This document shows, piece by piece, positions 29,001 to 37,717 of a DNA stretch of 64,000 nt. A program made the translations under genes and the position numbers. The stretch's first letter is position 1, and each line of letters opens with the position of its first letter. Source of the DNA: Membranipora membranacea (taxonomy: Eukaryota > Bryozoa > Gymnolaemata > Cheilostomatida > Membraniporidae); NCBI GenBank assembly GCA_914767715.1, contig OU612070.1, positions 11,923,501 through 11,987,500 on the forward strand. Direction: 5' to 3'. The notes under the pieces are model-generated. The model worked only from the letters and a program-made list of their open reading frames with translations. It searched no databases and was not told where the DNA came from.

Positions 29001-32000
29001 GTGGTTGGGTGGCGAGGGTTGACAGGCTGGGTTAATCCATTTGAAAAGAGAGGACAACTCGAAAGTGAAGTGCAATAGTTGTGTAGTTGTGAATTGGGAA
29101 TCAAAAAAGAGTTGTCTGATTTTACTCAATGGTCTATTGGTAATGTGAGTACAATATAGAAATAAACTAGGTCGGTGTCTGTGTATTGATGTCTATTGAT
29201 CACGATGCTGAACTTAGTAAATTAAGTTCCTTCACACCAGCCAGTCTCTACTAGCGAAGCCTAAGTAAGTAGCAGTTTTACAAACCGCATGGTATGCCAA
29301 TTGAACAGGGAATCACATGAAATAAAAATAAGAATCAAAAAGTCAACTCAAGGACTGCTACTTGGTCAAACTAACAAAGATATTTGTGTTCATAGTCGAT
29401 ATCGTAAATCCGAATCTATCAATTCGATAGACAGGTCTTTGTCGTGACCTTGAAGAGGTCACTACTGATTTACCATGTCAAACCCCCACCCCGATCCCCA
29501 CACGACAGCCTACCCAGGCTAACCCTGCAGTACAATGGTAAAGTGCATACATCAAACAGATAAAGTAAACTTGGTGCTAGAAAATTTATAATTTAGAGTT
29601 TCCGGAGGCATAGTGTTATGGAGCTTGAAATAGGTAAAACTGATAATCTATCGCAAAAAATACTAACCCTGCTTTTGGTAGACCTTGACTTCAACGAGAC
29701 ATAAGTCTCCATCTCTAACTATAGCTACATACTGAGCCTCTCGAGGGGGTTTCAACATTACAGTGTGCCGATACCTACTCCCTGTCACATCTAGCATTTC
29801 AACCTTCGTCCATTGGCTAAGAGACAAAGCTGTCCCCTCAGTCATACTTGGCTGAATATTGGAAATGTATATTGTGCTTCCGTTAGAGCGGTCAGCTGAA
29901 AATATTTGACGAGGAATACAATGATATGCATTATCATTGAAACACTAACTATTTTCACTGAAAACCAATAGTGTTCGGTGCATTTTTCTGGTAGTTAGAA
30001 CTCATTGCTTTTGAAACACTGGATGGAATAAATGTACAGTTCGTTCTCTTTTTAGCGTAAGAAACAGTTAATCTTAAATTATAATCACTATATAGGAAGT
30101 CTAAAAATGGAATCCAGAACCGATATGTAAATTGAAAGTTCCGGTTGCGCTCGATTAACTGCAGCAAAACTTTCCTCACCTCTGTTTCTCAAGTGTAAAT
30201 AAATCTCAGATACAGGGTAACTCTTTCCGAGATCTACGACCCACCACTGTGGAAGTGACTTCTTGCCATCTGTACTAGTGTACCTGTTTAGTTTACCATC
30301 AACTGCTATGGAGCTCTTCCCTCCTCCAGCATCACCAGTGTATGTACTGCTCTGTTTTGTAACTTTGCCATGAGCGATGTTCTGATCTATCCAAAAGAGG
30401 AGAGGTTTATGAAACATTTTAACAATAATAAACAGAAGAGGAAATCATTCACTTCAGAGTTAAGATTAGAGGAGGCATTGCTTTCCCTCAATGAATATTA
30501 TTCTGCGATGCTGTATTCAACACTGCTCAGCCAAAACCTGCTTCATGTGTTCGTGAAGTTATCGGCTAATGCTCAACTGGTCAGTCAGCAAATTTACTGC
30601 TGCCTATGAAAACCAGCAATACGCATTGTGTATGGTGGGTGTTTTAAATCCATTACCCAGAACTCCCTCCTTCATTTTCAAGACTCCAGCCAAACCAAAG
30701 CATATTACCATGGTCATCAATATTGACATTCCTCTCTTGGTTATGCCACCATACAAGTGCAGCTCTTGCTTACAGGTGACGAGCTTGCCTGACAGCAGCA
30801 TTCAGATCATTGAAACCTTGTAAAACTTTTATGTCTGCTGCAAAAAAATGCTCTCCTCACTAAGTTGCGTGCATTGCATTTGTGACTCAGTGATATGATT
30901 GTGTGATTTGAGTAATAGTTTACACAAGACGATTATCTCAGACTCCACCATGACAAGTAAACAGAGCCGAGGTCTCAGCGCAGCAAAAAAGACCTGCATA
31001 ATACTAATCCTACACAACTGAGAGTTGTGACAACTGTATCCCAAACAAACCCAACCAGGTGATTGCAACTCAAATTGTTCATATATAATCCATCAGTTCT
31101 TCTGTATCAACCAACAATAAAAGATAATATAATGGGGAGACAACTCAATGTCTCGTGCAGCGAACACCCATGTCGGACGCCTCAACTGCTCACTATTCAC
31201 CAGGAGTGCTTTACAGGTACATATAAACTCAATTATATCCATATTTACAGCTTTTCCTAGGAATAGATATTACACAAACATTAGAACCATATCAATATCT
31301 ATGCTGTGTTCAAATCATGCAGGACAGAGTGCATAGATGGAAAAAACAACATTGTGAAAATCATACTATCCGAATGTTAAATGAAAGAGGCGTGAATTCT
31401 GACAACGAAAAAGGAAGTTAGAAAATCATTAGTATGTGAGAGCACATCGTACAACCCATACAGTAACACGATAAAGAATCAATATCAGATCAGCATGTAT
31501 CAGGACTCAAGCTGATGATTCTCAAAATGAAAGCTGATAACATTATAAGACACAGCAGTTTGAGGACTGCAAGCTTTTAAAAATCCCCAAAAATTGGATT
31601 AGAGCCAACAGCATTGTGACAAAGGGCCTACACAAACACTTACACCGAATACAGTTGGAACAAATAACTGGAGATTAATCATAGCTACATTGACACATCG
31701 CATTACAGTTACATTGACAGTCCTTAGATTGGTAAATTCTATCATAGAACCACTAAAGTTATTCTATCAAGGAGTTACTCCACAGGAGCATGTGTCAGGA
31801 TAGATTAGAAATAGATCAATCACGGAGTTAAGGTTAACTCTTACCTCTAGGCTGGTACACTTCTACTTCAGCAATGTTTAGAAGCCCTCCAGTTTTGACC
31901 AATGCTACGAATCGGGCCTTCCTTTTGGGATGGAGCTTTACAACCTGGATTGTCTCTTTTTCAAGAGTGCTTGCTTCAGTCCACATTGAAGCAGTAAAGT

Positions 32001-35000
32001 CAACTTCTTGCCCAATTTTATCTTGCGGGTTAAACGAGTTGCTGACTCCAGTATACACTGTAATCCCTGCTGCTCGGTCATCTGAAACAAATAATTCAGT
32101 CATCAACAAACAAATGTTTTTTTCTCGCGAAATTGACTAATTAGTGTGTCGTAAGTTACAACATGCGGCAATGGCACTCTTCTCTGAGAGTGGAATGTTT
32201 TTTTTTCACTACGTAATTTACTACGCATCTTCATGCTATTATTGGGACAGTAAGCCTGAGATAAACTATTAATCTTAGTGAAAATTTGCTTTCTTTGGTT
32301 CTTCAATTTGCTTATTGTTCTTTCTTATGACAATAACTTGATAACTTGATTCAAAATTACAGGAAAAAAGCAATTTTGAAAATCCGCATATTTTGTTTTG
32401 ATAAAGCTTAGACTGACCATTGGTATCAAATTTGCTTTCTAGGGTGATTCGATTTGACAGGTGACAAAATAAGCTGCTTTCAAACTTTTTTGATCAGCTA
32501 TATAATCGATAGCTAAGTGATATATCATTTCAATAACGACAAGTTAGGACAGAATGTGTGGAAGAGTTATACACTCGAGGGTGCCGGAGGCTTGAACAAT
32601 CAACCTTGAAAGCTCCTCCAACGGGATTCGATCCCACAACTCCTGCGGCGCCAATCAGCAATAGCAAGCGCGCTAACCGATTGCGCCATCTCGCCATCCC
32701 AAAAAAGCATGCGTTGATGCTGTAAATTAGCATACCCGCTCTGAAAAGTAGTAGGGGCAAACAAATGGCAAGGTAGAAAAATCCCTAACCGTGAATCTTA
32801 AACCCGCAAGCACTATTACTATCATCGAAGTGTCCCTTTTATGACAAGCTAGTTTATTGTGGGATAACTCATCATGGAGACCATGATTAGAATCTTTACA
32901 CAGAGCGTATTGAGCTCATATTATTTTCTAACCATTCTAATTCATTGGAAAATTTTTAAATATAATTTTTCTAAGCCCTTTTAGGCTTAATCTTGTTAGT
33001 ATCTTAGATCGAGCGCCTTGCCTGTAATTATACTATTTTCAATCAACCAAAACAACAGCCTAACAATTATACTATTGTTATTTTTTAATGTAAAAAATGA
33101 TCATAATTCATTATTCTTTACTGCGTTTGCTCTGTTTGCTGTTTTTTCTGCCAAACAGAGCCAACACATTGGCTACCAACAATCAGTACACAGAGTGAGA
33201 GTTACGTTCTCATGGCCCGCTTATGTAGTTCCTGGTCGCTATTTACATAAGCAGCAAACATACCTCGGCCTGTCCTGGCATAGACATGTATCTCATCAAT
33301 CATGAAATCATCTCCCAGATCAACAATCCACCAGTCCATGCTGTTACTGTCTTGGGTGTGAATACCCTGTCGGGATTCATCTCCATGTATGAATCCATCA
33401 ACAGCATTGGATGCACTCCAGTTCTTTCCAGGTTCAGTGAAGGTGTTTATCTGGTATGCAGGTTTTTTGAGAGCGACGTTGACGCGGTCACCTGCAATAT
33501 TATCATCTAGTTGAAATGATCTAAAATATCTGCTGGTAATTTCCCAGTATAATGAATTATTCGACCTGAATTGATAACAATTACTAGAAATGCCGCGATC
33601 ATAAATGCTACAAAACTTCAGGGGTGTGGATGATATACACACAGGTTGTCGATTGTGTTTATGATTCCCATGCCACCTATGAGGTAGACAGCCGGAGTAT
33701 CATTGTCCTATTATGGGGCAGAACTCCCCTCACAATTATTTTCAGTGAATACAGCCATAGAATATAACGTATCAAAGACTTTATAATTGCCATATATTTA
33801 TAGATATATTATATAAAAATAAGGGCACCTCCCCATGCTCCCTCCTTGCAATTTTTAATCTGGCCTCACCGGAATTTGAACTTGGGCTGAGATCAAACAC
33901 TCCCACCGCTCAGCCATGCTGTGCCGCTAAAGCTAGCAAAGCTCATGCGAATTAATCCAGGTGGTTGAATTTAATGATGTAGTGGATGTAAGTAGCAATA
34001 AATAGGTACAAAAAAAACAAGTTAAACCACCGAGTAGTAAAAGAGATGATATGTATATAAAATCTGTCTTCACCAGGATTTGAACTCGGTCGGCCTGTTA
34101 TAATGTTAAAATTGTGGTATATTCATACTGCCCACTGCTGGTAAAAAATCCTTATCTTATTTTTTAATAATTCAGATATCAAACTTTAGATTAAATTTCT
34201 TTGTGAGTAAACAATTGTAAACTAGTTTAAATTTTCTCATTATGTCATTTCACCAATCCTTTATTTAGTTTCCACAAGAAGAACATTGTTGGATAATTAG
34301 TTTTCAAATAAAGGATAAGTTTAATTGAGTTTAAACTTTCAAAATATGAGATAATGCTTTTAACCAGCAGTGGGCAGTTACATAATTGTATATTGTATAT
34401 AATTGTATATTATATTATAATTGTAAATCATAAATTAAATTATAATTTAATATATAATTGTAAATCATATATAATGATATGTAATATATAATTGTATGCT
34501 ATATATAATTGTATGTAATATGTATTTTTATGTAATATGTAATTGTAAATAATATATAATTGTATATAATATATAATTGTATATTATATATAATTGTATA
34601 GAATTCATAATTATAAATAATAAATAATTGCGTATAAAATTTAATTGCCAACAATACATAATTGTTTATAATATATAATTGTATATATTATATTTATAAT
34701 TCTATATATTATATCATTGTTTATAAAGTATTGATGCCAAAATGGTATTTAAAAAAATCCATCTCCACCGGGATGCGGGCCTCTCGCGCAACAAGCATGT
34801 TATAATTGTGGAATATATAAAAATATTAGCTTACACACATTCACCTCCTTGCTTCTTTATTGGTCACAACTGGGAATTGAACTTGGGCCACTTGAACTGT
34901 GATCGAGCACACTAGCCACTCGGCCAGGCCGCTGAAGCTGATTTTCATTGATGTATCTTGGAGTTATATGGGTTAAGTTGGATGTTTTTTAATTTTCAAT

Positions 35001-36363
35001 TAATTTCAAGCTTTCATGGCATAAATCAGACAAAAAATATAAATACCACACCCTCATCTGGTTTCACTAAACATACGTGGTAGAACACAGGACTGTGATT
35101 CAGCCATTTTTTCTGGTTTTTTTCAAAAAAACTGGATTGGGTTTTGTATACACATGCATTTATCATAAACACAAAACTGAAGTTTTGTGGATGATGAATT
35201 AATATCATTATGAATGACACCAGGACGCAGTTCCCTCAACAGGACATTGACCAGGGTAATATTCCCACCACTCAAGGAAATTTGGTTTTAAATTACCTAA
35301 CAATATCTATTGACATGTAATAGCTTTTTTGATGGTTAAAAACTGAGATTAAGACCGTTTGATTGAGAGTTATAAAAGATAAAACATCATTTAGCCTGAA
35401 AACCTTAAATAGAACAGGGAAATAGAGCTCATGCCCCCTCCCCTGTAATATTGAATATTAGCCAAGTTCTAATAGTTTACTGGTTATCCTAAAACCCCTA
35501 GTTTCAGATACAATACCCCCCTCCCCTCCCCTCACTACAACACAACGCCTGATTCAATTCAAATAAATTGAGTGCCTAAATTGGGAAACAATGAAAATCC
35601 AGCATATGGAAATATTTGGGCTTAAGTGGAACACTGGTTTTTGTACGCCTTTCTTGGTGGAACACAACGCCACCAGAGCAGTGCTACAGAGATTGACCAT
35701 GTAACAGGTATATCCTGCATACAGAGTGCTGGGACTCTTATGGATCCCGCTGTCGCTGCTAAGGCTGATTGCACTGCAGATGTTTAGTTGAAGGGAACGG
35801 ATCTATGATGAGGTTCAGAGTAAAAGAGGCTACATATTCTGAGCCACTCCCTGTGCTGTGCACACAATATCCAAGGGGATCGATCAATTCTATCAATATT
35901 TATCCAAAACAAATGAAGTATTTTGAAAAATAACTACTTAATTTGTATCAGGAGCTACTGCGTATGAAATTAAAAGTGGCATCTAAGTATACTGTCATAA
36001 GTACAACGCTTCCAGCTCTGTCATCCATAATCTAACGTATATTTTTGTTGCGAGGTTGAGAGGACTCTTTAATGGGGTTGACACACACACACAAGCAACG
36101 CAGGATACATGCACCCTGTAGCCAAGACTCAGAATGACTACTACCATGCTCAAATGAACTGATCTTGTCAAAATACCTGGAGCTTTTGACTTTTGTTTTT
36201 GGAACTTCGAGCAAATGTAACAAATTCAATTACCTACATTGTTAGAATGAATATGTATGTGATGCAGAAATGTTTATATTAATGTAAATATTATGATGTA
36301 CTAACCAGATACGGAGCAGCTGTTGAGGATAAGCATGCCTGTGAAAGTCCAAACAAGCTCCAT
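4049..36363 (-). CDS. Receptor protein tyrosine phosphatase with F-type lectin and FN3 ectodomain
   Basis: A multi-exon gene of about 32 kb, apparently complete. Exon 1 (36306-36363) starts [17 protein letters not shown], a signal peptide, and joins in phase to the first lectin exon. Domain order: three F-type lectin domains (two exons each, 27985-33491), about nine FN3 domains (two exons each, 15466-27453), a membrane-proximal module with a furin site (14205-15040), a linker (13721-13772), a TM helix (13333-13488), D1 phosphatase (8298-12429) and D2 (4049-8071). The stop is TAA at 4049-4051. Family knowledge: a type I membrane receptor that removes phosphate from tyrosines, here with an extracellular part expected to bind fucosylated glycans. 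D1 keeps the catalytic residues; D2 looks degenerate. A paralog without phosphatase domains lies at 53520-64000. FN3 exon edges are good to a few bases. No cDNA was available, so alternative exons are possible. Confidence 0.85.
8298..12429 (-). CDS. RPTP exon group: catalytic D1 phosphatase domain
   Basis: Exons in gene order: 12276-12429 (wedge region), 11526-11618 (SRYKELYP, from the KNRY loop), 11138-11205 (TDYINASHM), 10808-10843 ([12 protein letters not shown]), 10312-10409 ([12 protein letters not shown]), 9918-10046 (KCYQYWPD), 9410-9557 ([13 protein letters not shown] ... VHC) and 8298-8433 (AGVGRTG). The signature [10 protein letters not shown] is split by an intron after the cysteine codon. 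General-acid WPD, catalytic Cys, P-loop Arg and KC.QYWP are all present, so D1 is predicted to be active. Intron 8434-9409 carries two SINE copies. Confidence 0.9.
8709..8856 (-). mobile_element. tRNA-derived SINE, family 1, copy 1
   Basis: Read on the minus strand, the 5' part is tRNA-like, with a Pol III B box GGTTCGAGTC (complement of 8771-8782). It is followed by a tail ending near GGTGTATACCTCTTC. The copies at 9132-9276 and 32561-32700 share head and tail. It lies in the intron between the D1 phosphatase exons, in the same orientation as the gene. Confidence 0.75.
9132..9276 (-). mobile_element. tRNA-derived SINE, family 1, copy 2
   Basis: Second copy of the SINE, about 420 bp from the first in the same intron and orientation. 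The B box GGTTCGAGTC is intact. The A-box region (around 9235-9262) is more changed than in the copy at 32561. Confidence 0.75.
13333..15040 (-). CDS. RPTP exon group: membrane-proximal module, furin site, TM helix
   Basis: Exon 14937-15040 ([17 protein letters not shown]) joins exon 14205-14480. The latter contains [10 protein letters not shown], a canonical furin-type RxKR|S site, followed by CYIAALFQ and [18 protein letters not shown], the conserved membrane-proximal RPTP module. Exon 13721-13772 ([16 protein letters not shown]) leads to exon 13333-13488 with the TM segment [20 protein letters not shown] and then VVLRR, a stop-transfer. Cleavage in the trans-Golgi would give a two-chain receptor held noncovalently, as is known for several RPTPs. 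Exon 12860-12993 is a juxtamembrane linker ([11 protein letters not shown]). Confidence 0.8.
15466..27453 (-). CDS. RPTP exon group: about nine fibronectin III domains
   Basis: Each FN3 domain is encoded by a first-half and a second-half exon. Gene-order pairs, edges approximate: 27350-27453/25368-25527; 24731-24823/24171-24378; 23668-23780/23271-23439; 20488-20583/20126-20310; 19790-19897/19138-19303; 18611-18704/18087-18297; 17589-17701/17192-17361; 16906-16991/16413-16650; 15924-16036/15466-15621. Typical cores are visible, for example [17 protein letters not shown] and [19 protein letters not shown], with many cysteines and NxS/T sites. Domains at 23.3-24.8 kb closely resemble those at 17.2-18.7 kb including intron sequence, so a block was duplicated within the gene. 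LINE copies sit in the introns at 21.0-23.2 and 26.1-27.0 kb. Confidence 0.75.
21030..23190 (+). mobile_element. LINE (CR1/L2/Jockey-like), 5'-truncated and broken
   Basis: Antisense in an RPTP intron. The region 21076-21837 encodes the linker before the reverse transcriptase and its start ([14 protein letters not shown]). A frameshift follows near 21835, then RT blocks ([47 protein letters not shown]) interrupted by stops near 21960, 22202 and 22584. The catalytic YADD is changed to YAED (KYAEDTVII, near 22365), so the RT would be inactive even with the frame intact. It ends after a 3' UTR in a (CATA)n tail at 23170-23187. No endonuclease domain is visible. The same 3' UTR motif recurs at 53.25 kb. 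Confidence 0.85.
26126..27003 (+). mobile_element. LINE fragment (RT C-terminal part) with target duplication
   Basis: One long frame (26125-26889) encodes [13 protein letters not shown], the catalytic [23 protein letters not shown] and [17 protein letters not shown], i.e. RT from the palm to the thumb/C-terminus of a CR1/L2/Jockey-type LINE, then a 3' UTR ending in ATCC repeats. It is 5'-truncated. The paralogous intron at about 59780-59810 is the empty site: TTGCTCATCCG continues directly into AGTAAAGTTTG there. Here TCATCCG flanks both sides of the insert, a short target site duplication. It belongs to a different family from the 21 kb copy. Confidence 0.85.
27985..33491 (-). CDS. RPTP exon group: three F-type lectin domains
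   Basis: Three copies of a two-exon F-type lectin (fucolectin/tachylectin-4 fold) domain: 33264-33491 with 31845-32081, 30180-30386 with 29668-29895, and 28399-28608 with 27985-28215. Typical motifs in each are NxAxGKPTKQ, SxAVDG, QWWIVDLxKSY, SEIxxHLRxR, then a second exon with DRSxGSxIY, TGNKYRHTVMV-like and [21 protein letters not shown]. Family knowledge: this fold binds L-fucose through His/Arg residues and calcium. The first domain is the most divergent ([20 protein letters not shown]). Downstream domains 2 and 3 resemble those of the neighbouring receptor more than they resemble domain 1. Confidence 0.85.
32561..32700 (-). mobile_element. tRNA-derived SINE, family 1, copy 3 (best preserved)
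   Basis: On the minus strand it starts GGGATGGCGAGATGGCGCAA, then an A-box-like GGTTAGCGCGC and a B box around 32625-32637 (GGATCGAATCC), followed by the shared tail to GTATAACTCTTC. The head resembles a tRNA with a short variable region. It lies in an RPTP intron between the first and second lectin exons. Confidence 0.8.
33861..33937 (-). mobile_element. tRNA-like SINE head, family 2, copy 1
   Basis: Minus strand reads GGCTGAGCGGTGGGAGTG (A-box-like) then AAGTTCAAATTCC (B-box-like) about 45 bp downstream. It matches the copy at 34861-34940 in arrangement and in the flanking motif CCTCCTTGC. The A-box style suggests derivation from a tRNA-Leu/Ser type. Not a functional tRNA: the acceptor stem does not pair convincingly. 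Confidence 0.55.
34381..34735. repeat. Degenerate AT minisatellite (units like TATATAATTGTA)
   Basis: About 350 bp built from irregular 10-22 bp units of TATAATTGTATATAAT type in intron 1 of the RPTP. Low complexity, no coding content. Confidence 0.8.
34861..34940 (-). mobile_element. tRNA-like SINE head, family 2, copy 2
   Basis: Minus strand reads GGCCTGGCCGAGTGGCTAGT, a clear Leu/Ser-type A box, then AGTTCAATTCC, a B box. Partial relatives of the neighbouring sequence (CACCxGGAT...TATAATxxTxxAATTGTGG) occur at 34070-34120 and 34760-34812, so several fragments of this family are nested around the AT minisatellite. Confidence 0.6.
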
Positions 36364-37264
36364 ATCAACCCATCAAGGTTTAATACACTGGTTTGATACA
36401 GAAGTAAAATGTTGTGATGCTTAAACCTACACAATGAGGCACAAAACTGGCTGTGCTAGTTCTGGAAATCGGTGATAACCAATGCCTTTCACCAAGCTAA
36501 GTATAAATCATATCTAAGCCTGGTGGGACACTGCACACATTGCGAATGGTTTATCAGGAGGATGCGTGGGTTAAGCAGTGATATTAGAACCCTAATACTT
36601 TCACTATCACTGTGAGGTATTTATCTTGCTTGAGTACCTGATAAGGTGAAGAGACCACTTACCACAACTTCCCCATTGAGATAAGGTTGAAATCAAAGTT
36701 TGTAATGTGGCTCCACCTAGCTCCTATGTTTAAGTGCGGTAAACAACTGCTAGGGCAAACAACACTATATCATGCTGGATTGACTTTAAAAGTGCATGGA
36801 GAAGATAGAAGTTTGGTTGAACTAAGAAAAGGAAACTGAGCCATAGCGATTATTGACTCCTGCTCTTATTTTGATGGCTGTGAGGTTGTGGATTGTGAGG
36901 CTATGCTATAATTGTGATTCAAAAATATTTTTCATTCAGTGGATACACTAAGAAACATTGGGTTATTTGAAATAATATTGCTTAAACATTGCCGTTACAT
37001 CAACTTTTTCTCAGACCACAAAGCTGCAGTGAATGGATTTTTTCATACACACAGTGTCAGTGTGATAGAGTGTGTTTGGAATTACAATACCTGCTTCTGA
37101 ATGCATTGTGTCAAATCAACTCAGAACTTTCTTCCTTTCTAATTGATTCATTACTGCTCATCATCAATGTGTAATTGCACACCACCTAAGCTGACTATAT
37201 AACCAAACTGATAACGCTATATCCACACCATGTAAAATAATATGTAAACAGGCATTATGACGTA
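36364..37264. promoter_or_regulatory. Upstream region of the RPTP gene
   Basis: About 0.9 kb between the RPTP start codon (36361-36363) and the target duplication of the transposon. It must hold the RPTP 5' UTR and proximal promoter. I see no clear TATA box at a fixed distance and no coding exon. The transposon has therefore landed in or next to the upstream regulatory region. Confidence 0.4.
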
Positions 37265-37273
37265 GCGTATGAT
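37265..37273. repeat. 9-bp target site duplication, left (GCGTATGAT)
   Basis: GCGTATGAT immediately precedes the left terminus TAGACTAAAC. The identical 9-mer follows the right terminus at 47600-47608. Confidence 0.9.
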
Positions 37274-37363
37274 TAGACTAAACTAATAGCCTCTATCTTT
37301 CCGTACGACGGCCCTCTGGGGATAGAGACTATAACCATTGGCACTGCTATTAGAGTTGTCTCC
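37274..37363 (+). repeat. Left terminal inverted repeat with subterminal hairpin
   Basis: The first 19 bp match the right end at 15 positions. Then an internal hairpin with arms 37286-37297 (ATAGCCTCTATC) and 37321-37332 (GATAGAGACTAT), and then shared blocks TAACCAT, 8-bp spacer, CTATTA, and TTGTCTCC (37356-37363). The blocks recur in the same order in the right end. Confidence 0.85.
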
Positions 37364-37717
37364 CCCTGTACCAGGCATTAGGGATTCCGGAATCCCAAAT
37401 CACTGCTCAGGTATTCATGTCTTATATTGCGAACAATATCAATAATATTATGAAAAATAATTAATAAAACCTCCAACTTTATATGAAAATCAATAATATT
37501 CCACAAATATACTTCAGTAAACTTTTCTTTGACATTAATGTGATATATTGTGAGGAGTAATAATATCCTGTTGTGATTCACTCCTAAGATAAACAATTCC
37601 TCAAAAAGCATGGCTATGCAACTTTGCAATAGAGTAAATCACACATCACATCACCAAGCACCAATACACGGCTACAAAATCCTCTGACTCTTCAACTATA
37701 GCCAGCTAGCCATTATT

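Noticed and set aside
32619-32700. Functional tRNA gene on the minus strand
   Set aside because: A and B boxes are good, but the acceptor stem does not close and a SINE tail shared by other copies follows directly.
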